Shown here piece after piece: positions 46,186-57,722 of a stretch of 64,000 nt of DNA; the stretch's first letter is position 1; every line of letters begins with the position of its first letter. The stretch is from Valencia hispanica. Lineage: Eukaryota; Chordata; Actinopteri; Cyprinodontiformes; Valenciidae. The stretch is taken from the NCBI GenBank assembly GCA_963556495.2, contig OY747713.1:30538961-30602960 (forward strand), written 5' to 3'. A program made the translations under genes and the position numbers. Below the pieces are notes generated by a model that did not search any database, had not been told where the DNA came from, and saw only the letters and a list, made by a program, of their open reading frames with translations.

Positions 46186-47860
46186 GTCTTGTTAGCTTCG
46201 CCCATCATCCACGGAGCAACTTGGAGAACTTTAACCGTTCAATAAGGTCTGTCTGGGCAGAGGCGAGATTAGGTTAGTTTAAACAAGATTTAAGGGTTGT
46301 TTGTTTCACTGTGATTTGTTACTTTGTGTAAGATTTCATTTATTGTTTGAGTACAAACAGGCCGGTCGGCCTGGAGGTTTAAACTGTGATTTTCGAGGTT
46401 TCTGATGGAAAGTCGTTTTATATTCTGCAACGTGAGTTACTCAAGCCGACAGTTTTCCTTTGTTTGATGTTTAATAAATGAACCAGAGTGACTTTAAGCA
46501 GCGCCACGTGAGTTAGCTGTAAGCTACATGCTCTAGCGAACCACGTGGGCCCACCATTGACGGCTTTTTATTCATGAACAATAGACTGCCATTAATGCTA
46601 TTCAAAATAGCGATCGACTTTAAAACAGATAATTTAAACACTAAACTAATCCTTTAAGTCATTTTTGAGACTGCGTTCTTGGTAAGTCAAAGTATCAAAT
46701 TAGATAGACTAATTGGTACAGCCGTTAACGTCCACATAAAGTCTAAATATTAAATTAGATCAATCACTGCGGTGACCCATCCATAAAATAGAATCAATTA
46801 TCTAAAGGTTATAGATTTCTAATTCAGCAAATGGTTTAATGAAACATTGCTTCTTCCAAATAATGTTTTTCTTCACTTCTGCTTTGCATTGTGAATTGCT
46901 GGTTTGAAAACAAACCAGAATGTGCTGATTAGTCTTAAACTAATCACAATTAGTTTAAAACTAACTTGGCTTCCTTCCCAACACTGTTCAATACAAGCCT
47001 TGGTCTTTGAGCAAACATATTCATTCTGAACTGTGACATCATTATCAATTTATTGTTTATTGTTTCTATTTCTGTGCATATTTATCGTTTTTACTGTTTT
47101 ACTTCTGAGAGTTAGTTTTACTATAGTTATTCTTTTCTTAGTGGTTTAGTTGTGTGTTACTAGTTTGGTGAGTTTGTTGATTAAAGTATGTTAACTGAAA
47201 GTTTAATTCTTTTTGTAATAAACTCTTGTATTTTGGAAAACCGTTGTTATTTCACCTACATGTGTAGTAACTTGCTGTTCAAAGAACGCCAGGAACTTAT
47301 TCCTTCATCTATTTTTTAATTATCTCAGCCTTATCAGGCAGATAATCATGAACATAAACTGAGACTGAACAATTTGGCTATTGTATTCCTGGAATCCAGG
47401 TGGTGCCCCACAATTTGGTAATTTTTACATAAAACTATTAATCTGATTAATAATTGCCATAAGCAATTATTCATAATTATTCATAGCCAAAACCTACCTA
47501 TCTGTGGCACAATGACATTTTAAGCTAACTTTAATATATTAGCATGGCTAGTATCAAAAAAGCTTCTTCTTTGAGAAAACTCTTGAATCTAAAGAATGTA
47601 GATTCTTACCTTATCTCTGAGACTTCCAAAAGTGCCCATAACAGAGAGAGGTTGAAAGACCAAAAGAATACAATGTAACTCATTTGCACTTCATCCAGTT
47701 TTCCTGTTGCGAGCTGGAAGTTTTATTTCTCACTCACACCCTGAATAAACCACATGTCTCGATATGTCACAGAACATACAGTTTACTTATAAACAACTTC
47801 GAAAATCTTTAATTTCCCTGTTACTTTATTCACACCTTACCCACACTGCAAATAGCTTAC
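46186..47860. other. Intergenic, no gene seen
   Basis: No gene recognised. The stretch holds several near-palindromic short motifs (for example GATTAGTCTTAAACTAATC at about 46927) but nothing assignable. Confidence 0.45.
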
Positions 47861-47863
47861 TTT

Positions 47864-48400
47864 AGTCCCTTTTCCACACGTAGCCTGGTATCTCACAAAA
47901 CGAAGGTATTTTTCTACGATTTGGCCTGTAATCCACACGAAAACACAGATTTATGGCACCGAAAATGAATCTTTTTGAAAATTCTGGCCAAAGTGAAGAT
48001 CTGCGTTTTCTCCGTTTTAAGAGTTTGCGGATGGAGAGAAATAACCGAAGTTTTAGGCTCTGCAACATCACTTTCCACGACCAAAATGCTCCGATATCAC
48101 TTGTGCGACCTGTGTTCACACTCAGAAACAGCAAATAATGCCCTCAGAGATGTGTTGGCGTTATCAATTGTCCAAGTGCTTTTTGCTTGCTTGTTTTTTC
48201 AAGCTCAATTACTGCTGTGTGTAGAAGTTACTCTGAGTGTATAGGATTTGGGGGAACTACTGTCCCCTACAGGTTTGGCATGTCTATGAATGTGCTTAAC
48301 AACGCACTTATGTGGTTAGGTGTGGACAGAGTTTTGTTATTAAACGGGGTGGTGAGAATATTCGTTTTTAAAAGACCCCAGCTATGTGTGTACATGCCCT
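47864..48400. mobile_element. Putative DNA-transposon MITE with imperfect ends
   Basis: The left end AGTCCCTTTTCCACACGTAG and the right end read inward AGGGCATGTACACACATAGC align through CACAC(G/A)TAGC and beyond (an ACGAA motif recurs about 30 bp in). The interior has GATCTGCGTTTTCTCCGTTT and AAAACACAGATTTATGGC, typical of fish MITEs that end in GTTTAC/GTACAC motifs. No clear target duplication. Open frames across it (48134-47862 minus and 47975-48244 plus) are side effects. Confidence 0.5.
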
Positions 48401-49150
48401 AAGTCTTCTTCACTCTGTCACAGCATTCGATACCTGGTAGATATTTATTATACTGTACTCACTGATCAGGAAAAAAACAGATTTGATTCTTCAGTTTCGA
48501 GTTTTCATGGCTAATGAGGCTGAAAAACTGTTAATTTCCACCAACAGCTGATCTCTTTGCTTCTTTCTTGTTTGTTCACATCTTCCTTCTTCTGTTGAAG
48601 GGGGTTATATATAAGCTTTTTGACAAACTGCAGTTATCCTGTTTTTGAGATGACTCCAATCTTTGCTGAAAGGAAGAAAAAAGATAGTGTGTGCAGGAAC
48701 AACAGTGAAAAGAATCCACTGTGTACACAATCAGCACGTGGATGACCACACACTTTTTTATAGACCAAAGAAACAAGCCTTTTAAGATGTTCTACAAGCA
48801 TGAGCCAAAGACCATAACCATACAGTGAAAAGGAGGATGAATTTAATATTAAAATAGAACATATACATTTTTTAGGATGTGAGACATTTATTGTAAAACC
48901 ACTCTTCTGTCATGATTGTCACTCTCCATTTTTTTTATTGGCAAAGGGCTATAAATTATGGTGACCATTTTTGGAGAAATTGGTATTCTTTTTGGTTAAG
49001 CCATGAACATGATTTCTTATAGCACAAGAGTCATCTAAAGACTTTAACCCATGATAAGGCAGTCCTGATCATGAACCAAAATAACCCTTTGTGGTCTGAT
49101 GGTGTAATGCAGCAATTACAGTCAATTCATGCATGTCAATACTTTCTAGT
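48401..49150. other. Intergenic, no gene seen
   Basis: AT-rich sequence with no supported feature. Confidence 0.5.
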
Positions 49151-49154
49151 GACA

Positions 49155-49215
49155 GAATAGAATAGAAGCATCCGTTTATTGTCCCACAGAGGGGAAATTC
49201 AACTGTAACAGCTGA
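49155..49215 (-). mobile_element. Rex1-like LINE 3' tail scrap
   Basis: GTTTATTGTCCCACAGAGGG then GAAATTCAACTGTAACAGC closely matches the 3' tail of the Rex1-like LINE at 30.23 kb in the same orientation, preceded by the same AATAGAAT-type motif. Confidence 0.6.
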
Positions 49216-50430
49216 AAATTAATGCTCCCTGAGAGAGAGCGGCTTCATGGACTTAAGCTATAGGATTTTTTTATATAGCAGTGATGCTTTAAGAAAACCA
49301 AATTGAGAAGGGCACTTTGTTGTGGAAGGATGACGAATGATCAAATGCTTCTGGTCTAAGTTGCTATTATTAAATATCATTGAGGCATGTTTATGACAAG
49401 TGACAAACATTTAATACATAGCACTCTACATTGATCAATTGAGTTACTTTCCATGTCTTCTGTGGTTTAAACAGTCCATCTCTATTGAGAGGTCACACTG
49501 CTGCCTTGACTGGTGTTTTACAAACAGCAACAGGCTGTAAAGAAGAGTTCATCAGGGTGTCAAAATGAATAGTTGCTGAAACAGGTGAATGGGACTGACA
49601 TTAAAGGTGGAGACCATGCAGAGACCAAACAGGTAGTCAGTCTAAAAACAAAAAGTAATAAAGGTCCAAAGAAATAGATGAACAGTAAGAAGGAAGTCCA
49701 AACCATCAAACATTTACCTTGCTAGTCATTAGATACCTGCAGGCCAAAGGAGGAGAAGACAATGATAGCAAGAAAAGAAAGTACCTGATGGAGGTTTCAT
49801 TGAAAGTAAACCAGGGTGCGATTTGGAAGGGGGGATGGTGGGGATCTTTATCCCTGGTGGGGGGGGGGGGGTAGTTTGTTCCTCCCTCTGGTCCGACAGA
49901 GTAATTATTCTTTTTCATTTTAATCATCTTAATATTGTTGATCTGATCTTAATATTTTTCATTTTAACAATTTCTTAATAGGGAACAATTACAGTGGTTC
50001 ATGTGTTGTTAATGTTAATCAGGCAAACACTATACTGACTCTCCATTATTTTTTGTGTGTTTTATTTGTCAGTTTTGAAACAGGAAACCTAAATGCAAGA
50101 TACCCTGCAGACAGCATACACATGCCTGATGTTATTTTCATGAATAAAAAGAACCCCCCCCCCTCTTCTTTTTTCAAAAAATGGAAAATGAAATCAACCA
50201 CCATGAGACATGTACAATGAGAGAGGGGGTGGTCCAAGGACTGGTGAGGAATAAAGCCACCATAGTGAATGAAACAGTAAAGATCTTGGAGAACATGAGG
50301 AAGATGACCTTTGATCGAGATTTCTGGAAACAGAAATCCAAGGTGCAAGAGGAGGACAAAGAGGAACCACCATGAAATGTTAAGCATGTGGCACATGCAA
50401 ACTAAGAGGCTGGTATTGAGAAATCCCACC
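49216..50430. other. Intergenic; homopolymer runs, no gene
   Basis: A G13 run lies at about 49859-49871 and a C10 run at about 50154-50163. A 64-codon charged frame at 50181-50375 has no recognised domain; it may be the worn upstream part of the LINE relic that follows. Confidence 0.45.
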
Positions 50431-50439
50431 AATGAGGAG

Positions 50440-50800
50440 ACAAGACTGGATTGAACGATAGCTTGAGGCCCTACTCATGCCAGCACAAACAACAGGCTTA
50501 GCAGAATAGCAATAGAAGCCATGGTCAACCACATCAGAAAGACCCAAGATACAGGAAAGGCAAATATGCCCCTGAGACGGTCCAGCACTTAATGGGAGGT
50601 ACAGGATGAAAGGAGCCAAAACATGCACCAAATTCCATAATAAAATTGCTGAAGTGGTACTCAGAAAGATGTTTTCTGAGATTGGGTCCACCGTAGGTCA
50701 AAGTAGGAGGCACCATAAGAGTTGATGAAGAACGAGAGAGGTAAGATTCTCTGGGAATTACTGGTCCAGACTGGCAATTAGATTATAGCTAACCAAAGAA
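50440..50800 (+). mobile_element. Relic of a REL-endonuclease-type LINE (R2/R4/NeSL-like)
   Basis: Read through shifting plus-strand frames, the segment gives EALLMPAQTTGLAE (helical block), HQKDPRYRKGKYAPETVQHL, AEVVLRKMFSEIG, then DEERERGKILWELLVQTGN and IIANQ. Order and spacing match the C-terminal zinc-knuckle region (C..C...APETVQHI..GC), the following VAGIVYRNI-type helix and the KILWDF-QTD...ANQPD entry to the restriction-like endonuclease of site-specific LINEs. The knuckle cysteines are gone and several stops are present. The assignment rests on pattern memory of these proteins, so the clade within that group is open. Confidence 0.55.
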
Positions 50801-51289
50801 AAGAGAGGGGCAGGAAAGAGTAAAGACCAGAACAATCTTTTTCTCTTTCTCTAAAACATTACCTGAAAACCATTTACCTTTTAAATTCAGCTGTTCGTTA
50901 ACTTGGGCAACAATTCTACACATTGCATACAGTAATTTTTGAAAATACAAACCTTACAGTGCCAATTTTTATACAAATATATAAAGAGCAGCAGCAGCCT
51001 TATCAGATGTTTCTTAAAAATAATAGATTTTAACCTGAAGCGCTTAAGCCAGTGATGCTAGCATAAAGCAGCAATTTTCTATTTGAGAGTCAAAACAATT
51101 TATGATCACATAAGAAGCTAGAAAAATGTTGACTGTTGCCTCTATTAACGATAAATGTAAATCATTTACTCTGCCTACGTTTAAATGTTCTTTTAATATA
51201 TCTGTAGCTTAGATCTTTCGACATACTCTTAGGGATTTTAAGTAACCTTATGGGGGGGACATCATTTTGACAAAAGTTTTTCTTAATAT

Positions 51290-52290
51290 ATTTCCAGTCA
51301 GAGGTTTGCATACATAATATTTTCCTTTTGGACTTTTAATCGTGCAGATGAACCCTTCTTTGCTGACTGTGATTAAATGTTAGAATTAAACAAACAGCTT
51401 CAGTGATAAAAAAAAAAATTGGGACATAAGTTTAAATTTATTGTGAATTTTCCCTGATCCATTCAGAGCCAAATACTGCATATAAATACATCTGCATTAA
51501 TATTTGGGTAAATGTGACTTACAAAGTTTCAAGCAGTTTGTCATCATCTTCAAGGTCCTGTTGTAATTCCTGGCTTGATATTTGATCAGTCTTCTTGGCA
51601 TATTTGGAGGAGTTTATTTAAATATTTAGGTTTCTTGGCATTGACCTAGCTCTTTCACATAGTATATTAACTACGAATAGGGCAGACTTTAGGTCCATTC
51701 CAGAAGATTAATGTGATCTCACAGACACAAAATTTAGTTTTGATTTCTTTAAGATCATTGTCTTCTTTGAACACCCAACTGCATCCAAGCTTTAATCATG
51801 AAACTGTTGATTAGAGATGAAAGTGAGTAATATTAATATATACCTTTCTTTAGGATATCATCTACTGTTATGCACCAGTACCTCTGCCAGTAACACAGAC
51901 CATTTATATGATGCGCCACCACCTTGTTTCACAGTCAATTCTTAGGTTTGGAATCCTCAACACGATTCCTTGTTGCTGTAGCCAACTGGCTCAATCTTTG
52001 TCTCGTTTAACTTTGTATCCTTGTCCATGATGGTAGCAGAACATTTCAAATTTCAAAACGTAGATCTTAAAACAGGCACTTCTTTCTTGGTGGACACCCT
52101 TTCCGTCCATGGCGGTATAAAAGTAGGTTCATAGCAGACAGTGACTCCGGTGTTTTAGCAGTTTGAAATTTATTTTAGGCCTGCAGCTTGCTGGTTGCTT
52201 TGTTGTTTTTGATCATTCTAACAAGTTCCCTCATAACTTAGGGTGACAACTTGTGTTATATTATTGAAACATTGACAAAGGTTGGGGTTC
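51290..52290 (-). mobile_element. Tc1/mariner element, minus strand, decayed
   Basis: The left terminus CCAGTCAGAGGTTTGCATAC resembles the CAGT...AGTTTACATACA ends of Tc1-like elements. The interior follows a transposase on the minus strand: GTCTTCTTGGCATATTTGGA, TTTCTTGGCATTGACCTAGC, then TCATTGTCTTCTTTGAACAC and CCAACTGCATCCAAGCTTTA. Next come ATGCGCCACCACCTTGTTTC (HGGG-type block), TTCTTGGTGGACACCCTTTC and CCGTCCATGGCGGTATAAAA. All frames are lost. Confidence 0.65.
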
Positions 52291-52600
52291 TAAAATGACA
52301 AAACCAAACCCACATCAAAACTGGTCTTGGAATCGATAAAGCAGGCAAAAATGTGGCTTCTGAAATGACCTTCTCAAAGTCAAGATCCTAACCCTTTTAA
52401 TGATTTGTGAAGTATGCTGAAAAGCAAGGTCGGTGTCAGGAACCAACCCCTTTATATAAACTACACCAATCCTACCAAAAGCAGTTGCCAAATATCAAGC
52501 TAGAATTATCCCATATTGCTTAGGGTTGCATAGAGCATTTGGTCATGGGTAACTTGTTGAAAGAAACTTGACTAAACATTCTTGGGGGGTGTATACATGT
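52291..52600 (+). mobile_element. Tc1/mariner 3' fragment, plus strand
   Basis: CAAACCCACATCAAAACTGG, then TCGATAAAGCAGGCAAAAAT and ACCTTCTCAAAGTCAAGATC then CTAACCC is the WPSQSPDLNP region of a plus-strand transposase, followed by worn C-terminal codons to about 52580. It is opposite in direction to the element on its left, so the two are separate fragments or one is inverted. A GTGTATACATGTACAA motif at 52588 may be the terminus. Confidence 0.5.
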
Positions 52601-53200
52601 ACAATATAACTTGAGTCTTTTTGTATGATTCTGACCCTGTATGGGTTAGAGGAAATCCCCGATAAATTCAAATGTGTGCACACAATTCCTATTTTTAGAA
52701 GACATTGCTGCTGAACCATTCAGTCTGATAAAAGAATGGTTCAAATGCATCATCAAAAGCCTGGAATTAAAACAACCTTACTGTTCACGGTGACTATATG
52801 CAAACATCAAACCCGAACTGTTTAATTTAAAAGTAGCGGCATCATGGAAAGATAGTAGAGTAATAAGACCACACTAGAATAAGTTAATAATTTATGTTTG
52901 TGCACTCTTCTGTAAAAGCTGTGACTTCAGTTGGTTCTGTTCAGTGTACACACTGTGATTTGCGTCCATATTTTATCTTTTCTTTCACTCCTGGTCAGCC
53001 ACACAAAAGGTAATGAAAATAATCTTTCCACATGCATGAGGATGGAGAAATACTGCTGTGACTGCCGAGGACAACTCATAGAGTGGTTCGAGAATGACTA
53101 ATAATAAATTCTTTATCAGGACTCCTGGCAAAGCTGATGCCACACTCCACTTAACTCAGCAAAAGGAACTCCTGTGACTGATAAACTCTATATCTTTTTT
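52601..53200. other. Intergenic, no gene seen
   Basis: AT-rich sequence with no supported feature. Confidence 0.45.
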
Positions 53201-54069
53201 TATTTTTCTGTCTACAATATGCATCCTTACCTCTCAGCCCTGTGATATTCAGCATCAGCACAGACATAGCAACTTCGAAACAACAAAGCCGTCAGGAATG
53301 CAGCATCACAGGACACAGGTAGCACAGAGTTAGGAATTAACAAGTAAAACAGAAATCGAATTGTAAAGTCATTTTAAAACATTGAAACACTTTTGTCAAA
53401 TCAAACAAATTTAACATACATTATATGTACACAATTCCAGAGCTTTAAGCACAAAAGAGTGTCTAGAAATTTTACCTCTCTCATGTCATATTATTTTAAT
53501 GTGAGGGCGTGTTTAACCTCTGCTTCTGTGCTCCAAGAGACACAATGTAAGATCCTCATAGCTGTGGTGAACAAACAGTACCCTTTGGTATAGGTGAGGT
53601 TTGGAATGATGTGGTCCTCAGCTTGATAGTAATAATAATAATAATAGTAATTATCATCACTCCCTCATTGTTGGTCAACGTCATGTAGATTTAGAACTGC
53701 TACCCTCATTACTGTCACGTTTAGTACCATCATCAAGAACAGAAAGCACCCTGGTTACAGTCATTTATTTCCTCTCTGTCTCTGGGAGCCTACCCACACA
53801 CAGAATAGCAGCTTTAGGAAGTCGGCAGACATCATGAGCAGCTCTCCTTTTATGCCGCAAGTTCTCGACATCAAAGTTCTCGGGGGGAAAACAAGCAGCT
53901 GCAGCAGCAACAACGTAAGTGTAAAGTGTAAATAAAATGCTTCAGTCTTGTAGCTAATCCTCCCTCCTGGTGAGCTCTCTGTCTCCAGACCCGTATATTC
54001 ACCCCGTGCTGAAGGCTCTGAGATTTATTCGCTGAGATGAGGCAGGTAGAACAGAATCATAAGTGTAAT
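53201..54069 (-). other. calcr: Probable calcr 3' untranslated region
   Basis: This is sequence downstream of the calcr stop on the minus strand. Plus-strand TTTATT, which is AATAAA on the minus strand, occurs at 54024-54029 (about 40 nt past the stop) and 53765-53770, with further AT-rich sites near 53196. It contains an (ATA)n tract at about 53630-53645. The length of the UTR is not defined by the sequence alone. Confidence 0.35.
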
Positions 54070-54291
54070 CTAAGCGTAAGTGTCCCCCGATTTCAGGGCC
54101 ACCAGCTCTGAGTCCTTTGTGTGGCACCCGTTCAGGTGCTCGGCGTTGCACTCGTGGTGGTACATGAAGGCCGGCACCTCAGTGATGGAGGTGGCCGTGT
54201 AGGACGTAGAGCGCATTGAGCAGTGATCCTTCCGTCGCTGACCCCACTGGGTTTTGTATTGCATCCACTGTCTCTTCAGAGCTGCCTGCAC
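54070..54291 (-). CDS. calcr: calcr last coding exon (cytoplasmic tail)
   Basis: On the minus strand the acceptor TGTGGTTCAG (54292-54301) is followed by 73 codons beginning VQAALKRQWMQYKTQWGQRR, continuing RSTSYTATSITEVPAF and NAEHLNGC, and ending ALKSGDTYA with TAG at 54070-54072. This is the intracellular tail after helix 7 of a class B1 (secretin-family) GPCR. VQ..LKRQW.QYK.QW matches the calcitonin receptor; the related CALCRL has RRNW at this place. The product binds calcitonin and, with RAMPs, amylin, and signals through Gs/cAMP at the plasma membrane. The neighbour vps50 is also the human neighbour of CALCR, in the same convergent order, which settles the choice between paralogues. 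The tail is Ser/Thr-rich, as expected for phosphorylation. Upstream exons, including the usual very short helix-7 exon, were not found in the window. Confidence 0.9.
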   Translation of the reverse strand: MQAALKRQWMQYKTQWGQRRKDHCSMRSTSYTATSITEVPAFMYHHECNAEHLNGCHTKDSELVALKSGDTYA

Positions 54292-54568
54292 CTGAACCAC
54301 ACAGAAACAGACACATAAAAATAATTTAAAAACAATGTACAAGCCTTATAATAACAGCAAAAAGCAAACATTTGCCCCAAATTCCCCCCGAATCCAACAT
54401 CTCATATTTTTCCTTTTGTCTGCTCTGTTTGGACCAAATGATTCCACCAGATTTATACACAAACCATCATGTGGTTTCAATGTGGGGTTAGAGGGCAGAC
54501 ACCACATAACCAACATGATGTGAGAATATTTATCAAACTGACACGGATCCTAACTGATGCAGCACATA

Positions 54569-55875
54569 CAGAGCCTTGCAAACACATTCATACCACGTTT
54601 CAACACACTTGTCACACTGCAACCACAGACGTCAATGTATTTTGTTAGGATTTTATGTGACCAACAGATTGTATGATTCTGAAGAGGAATGGAAAGCTTA
54701 AATGTAAAAACAAAAATTTCCAATAAAAATCTGAAAAAGTGTTACGTGCATTTGTATTCAGCTACTCAGAGACAATGCTTTAATAAAGCCTCTTTAGCTA
54801 CATTTTGTGCTGAAAGTCGTTTGGATATGTTTTTACTAGCTCTGCACAATTCGAGACAGAAAATGCCAAAAAGTATTCGTAAAAAAGCTTCTATTTGGTC
54901 ATATTGGATGCATATTTTTGGGTGACAGCAATTTTCTAGTTTTGATACAGATTCCCAATGGGATTTATAACTGGGCTTTGACTGGGCTATTTTAAACCAC
55001 AATTATGCTAAACTCTAAACCATTTCTTTGTACCTCTGCCGGGATCTTTAGGGTGTCCAGACTCTAACTAACTGGTTTTCCTCCAGAATGGTCCTTAACT
55101 TTATTTTCCCAAATAATCTGACCAGCTTTTCTGTCGCTGCTGAAGAAAACCATTCCCAGCCCCACAATGCTGCCACCACTATGCTTCACCATAGGGAAAG
55201 TGTGTTCAGGGTATTATATGCAGATTTTTTTTCTTTCTTTTTTTCTGCCACACACTCCTTTTTACATGTGGGCCAAAGAAGTACATTTTGGTCCATTGTG
55301 ACCAGAACGCTACACGTTTACTATGTCTTGTTTGACAAAGGGCAAACTGAACTTACTTATGGTTTGCTTTCCACAAAGGCTTTTCTTGTCACACTTCCAT
55401 AAAATCCAGATTTGTGGAGCTCACAACTAATAGTTCTGTTATCAACAAATTCTCTGATCTTATCTTTGCAGCTCCTTCAGAGTTTACAATATGTCCTTTG
55501 GCTGCTTAGCTCTCTAATGCTCTATCAGACTATTAATTTAAGTGGAAAACATTACTTAATAGGTTTGTAGTTGTGCAATAATCTTTCAGATTTTTTGTTG
55601 GGATTGATCAAAGCTTGGTACATTGTCTTCATGATGGCGCTTGTTCACTAATGTTCTCCAACTAGCTAGATATCTTCTAAGATAAAATTGTACAAAGAGG
55701 GACTCTGTTTATTATTTAGGTGACTGTACCAACTGATTCCATTGAATTGAAAACCAATTTTATTCTTTTTCTTCTGCTCATCTTCTGCTAGTTTATCTGT
55801 TAAATAAAATTCCAATGCAATACACTTACATTTAAGGTTGTATTGTGATGAAATATGACCTTTTTTGGTAGTCAC
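54569..55875 (-). mobile_element. Nearly complete Tc1/mariner-family element, minus strand
   Basis: The left terminal repeat (CAGAGCCTTGCAAACACATT, CATACCACG, then CACACTGCAACCACAGACGT) pairs with the right terminal region (CAATACACTTACATTTAAGG, then TTGTATTGTGATGAAATATG) to form long, worn inverted repeats. In between, the minus strand carries the transposase. The C-terminal block at about 54955-55000 (GGGCTTTGACTGGGCTATTT) is followed by ATGCTGCCACCACTATGCTT (HGGG block, 55167), ACAAAGGCTTTTCTTGTCAC, then CCAGATTTGTGGAGCTCACA. The N-terminal region ends near TTCATGATGGCGCTTGTTCA (55630), where the start codon would lie. Frames are broken throughout. About 1.3 kb remain. Confidence 0.8.
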
Positions 55876-57282
55876 TTTGTGGACTAAATCAAATTTAGCA
55901 AATGCCAATTAGGGAATTTTCTTGACTTGTTGCCAGGTTTTTCTGGTGGACAAATCAGCCGATAACAATAGGAGAGAGTAAAAATAACCTATGTTGTTTT
56001 TAAACTTTATTAACAATGAACTTGTTTCTATAACTGGTAAAAACTAAAAGGTATCAGTAAAGTGCTTCCAATTTTTGTTAAATGGTTTTTAATTTGGTAA
56101 AATTACAGGGTGAAGCTCTTTCCTCAACACTTTGCTTCAAAAACTGTCTAAAACTACACAACATATTTTGCAGCCATTTCAGTGTCAGAGAGGAACTTGA
56201 CAGATTAGTTCATTAATGTCGACTTGCTGTGAGCATCTGACACAGAAAACACTTTGATAAGCAAATGAATCAAATCTATTTTGTAACATCTCAAAATCCA
56301 TTACTACCCTGATGACTTACTGGAAGTAATCCCTAAAAAACCCTTTTCGTTAGTCTTTAATGTGATAATCAGTCATGGTGTTATATAAAGAAACCTAATT
56401 ATCTCACGAATACAAAATTCAGCAGGGATGTTGACTGACAACAGTCAGAGGCTTTGCTACATCGATGGACTTAAAAAGCAGAGAAGGATTCTTGTGGATT
56501 CACCATGCTAAACAGAACATATGCATCGTTGTGTTGGAAAATAACTGCAGTCATTAAAGTACCTAAGGAGGCAACAAGTTATTTAAACCTAATTAGTGTG
56601 CTGAGAAGCTTCCGACTCATTAAACAGTATGAGCTAAAGTTTTTTCATGTTTTGCACCCATTATTTGCTCAGTCTTAACATCTCATTCACAAAGCAAACA
56701 GCACTAATGATATACCCATGCAAATGCATCCATCTAATACAACAGGTGTTAACAATGTGCACTGTTTTGCATCATGTCTTAGTTCCCCTTTCCTCACAAA
56801 CTTAATGTAAACTTCTGCTGCAAACACAGTAGGTACAAATGGAACAAAGACAAAGAGAAAAGTGGTTTCTTACATCAAGGTCGTGGGTTTTATATGCGAT
56901 AAAGTGCAAAGGGTTTTTGCAGAGCTGAAAGAACATTACCTCTGTGTCAGAGAGGAGAGTTAAATGATCGCATTTCTAACTCCAATATGCATAGTAATTT
57001 ACTATTTTTTTTCCTCATTACCCTGCAATTAGAAGAATTGGTTTTGGTTTAAAATTGACGTGTGCAGAAAGATTAGTTGGTTGGGAAGTCAAAAATTACA
57101 TATTTTTCTCAGTGAATTTATAATGCATAAATGCTACCAGGTTTTCCAACAATACCCTTTGATGTTGAAGGTGTTGCTTAACAAAAAAGACCAAACACTG
57201 GCTTATTACACTATTGCTACGGTCATGAGAAGCACAGAAATGTAAACAGCTTTTTGATTGGAAGCTTAATTACAAGGACAAG

Positions 57283-57502
57283 TTCACAAATGAGGGAAAA
57301 ATAGAGTGGAAGATCAATAAGCAGATTGGTGCTGTGTCCGCGGCGATGTGAGAAAGCTGAACCGAAAGGCTACTTTCCTACCCTCATTTATGGTCACGAG
57401 CTCTGATTTGTGACTGAAAGAACGAGATAGTGAATACAAGCGGCCGAAATGAGCTTTCTCCACAGGGTGTCTGGGCTCAGAGTAGATCCACTGCTCTTCT
57501 AA
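57283..57502 (+). mobile_element. RTE-like LINE fragment, left piece
   Basis: CACAAATGAGGGAAAAATAG, then CCTACCCTCATTTATGGTCA and AAGCGGCCGAAATGAGCTTT match the larger RTE-like copy at 61855-62160 (LFTNEGKMEREIDRRIGG, PTLIYGHEL and IQAAEMSFLRRVSGL codons). A stretch between AAM and the RKAKLSIYRS region is deleted. Ends at an inserted MITE. Confidence 0.8.
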
Positions 57503-57722
57503 GGGGCTGTTTACACAACAACGTTTTTCAGCAAAACTGAGGTTTTTGTCTGCGATTCGGCCTCTCGCTTACACGACAACGGGAAAACGGAGGGGCGAAA
57601 ACCTTGGAACACTGCATAATGCCATCTTAAGGCCGGGCATATATACTACGTTGTTTTCCATCACGAGCCCTGTCGTGTAAACGCAGTGCATTTTTCCCCA
57701 CGTATGCATGTAAACAGTCCCC
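57503..57722. mobile_element. 220-bp Harbinger-type MITE with TAA duplication
   Basis: The left end is GGGGCTGTTTACACAACAAC and the right end read inward is GGGGACTGTTTACATGCATA. TAA flanks both sides (57500-57502 and 57723-57725). The interior has further complementary motifs (ACACGACAACGGGAAAACGG versus CCTGTCGTGTAAACGC). The host LINE sequence is continuous across the site when the element and one TAA are removed, which confirms both ends. Confidence 0.8.

Noticed and set aside
47862..48244. Frames of 61-90 codons on both strands
   Set aside because: They fall in a MITE-like repeat whose partial symmetry explains frames on both strands.
50181..50375. 64-codon charged frame as a small gene
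   Set aside because: It is predicted helical and acidic but without any family match or splice context, and it sits beside a LINE relic. It is more likely part of that relic.
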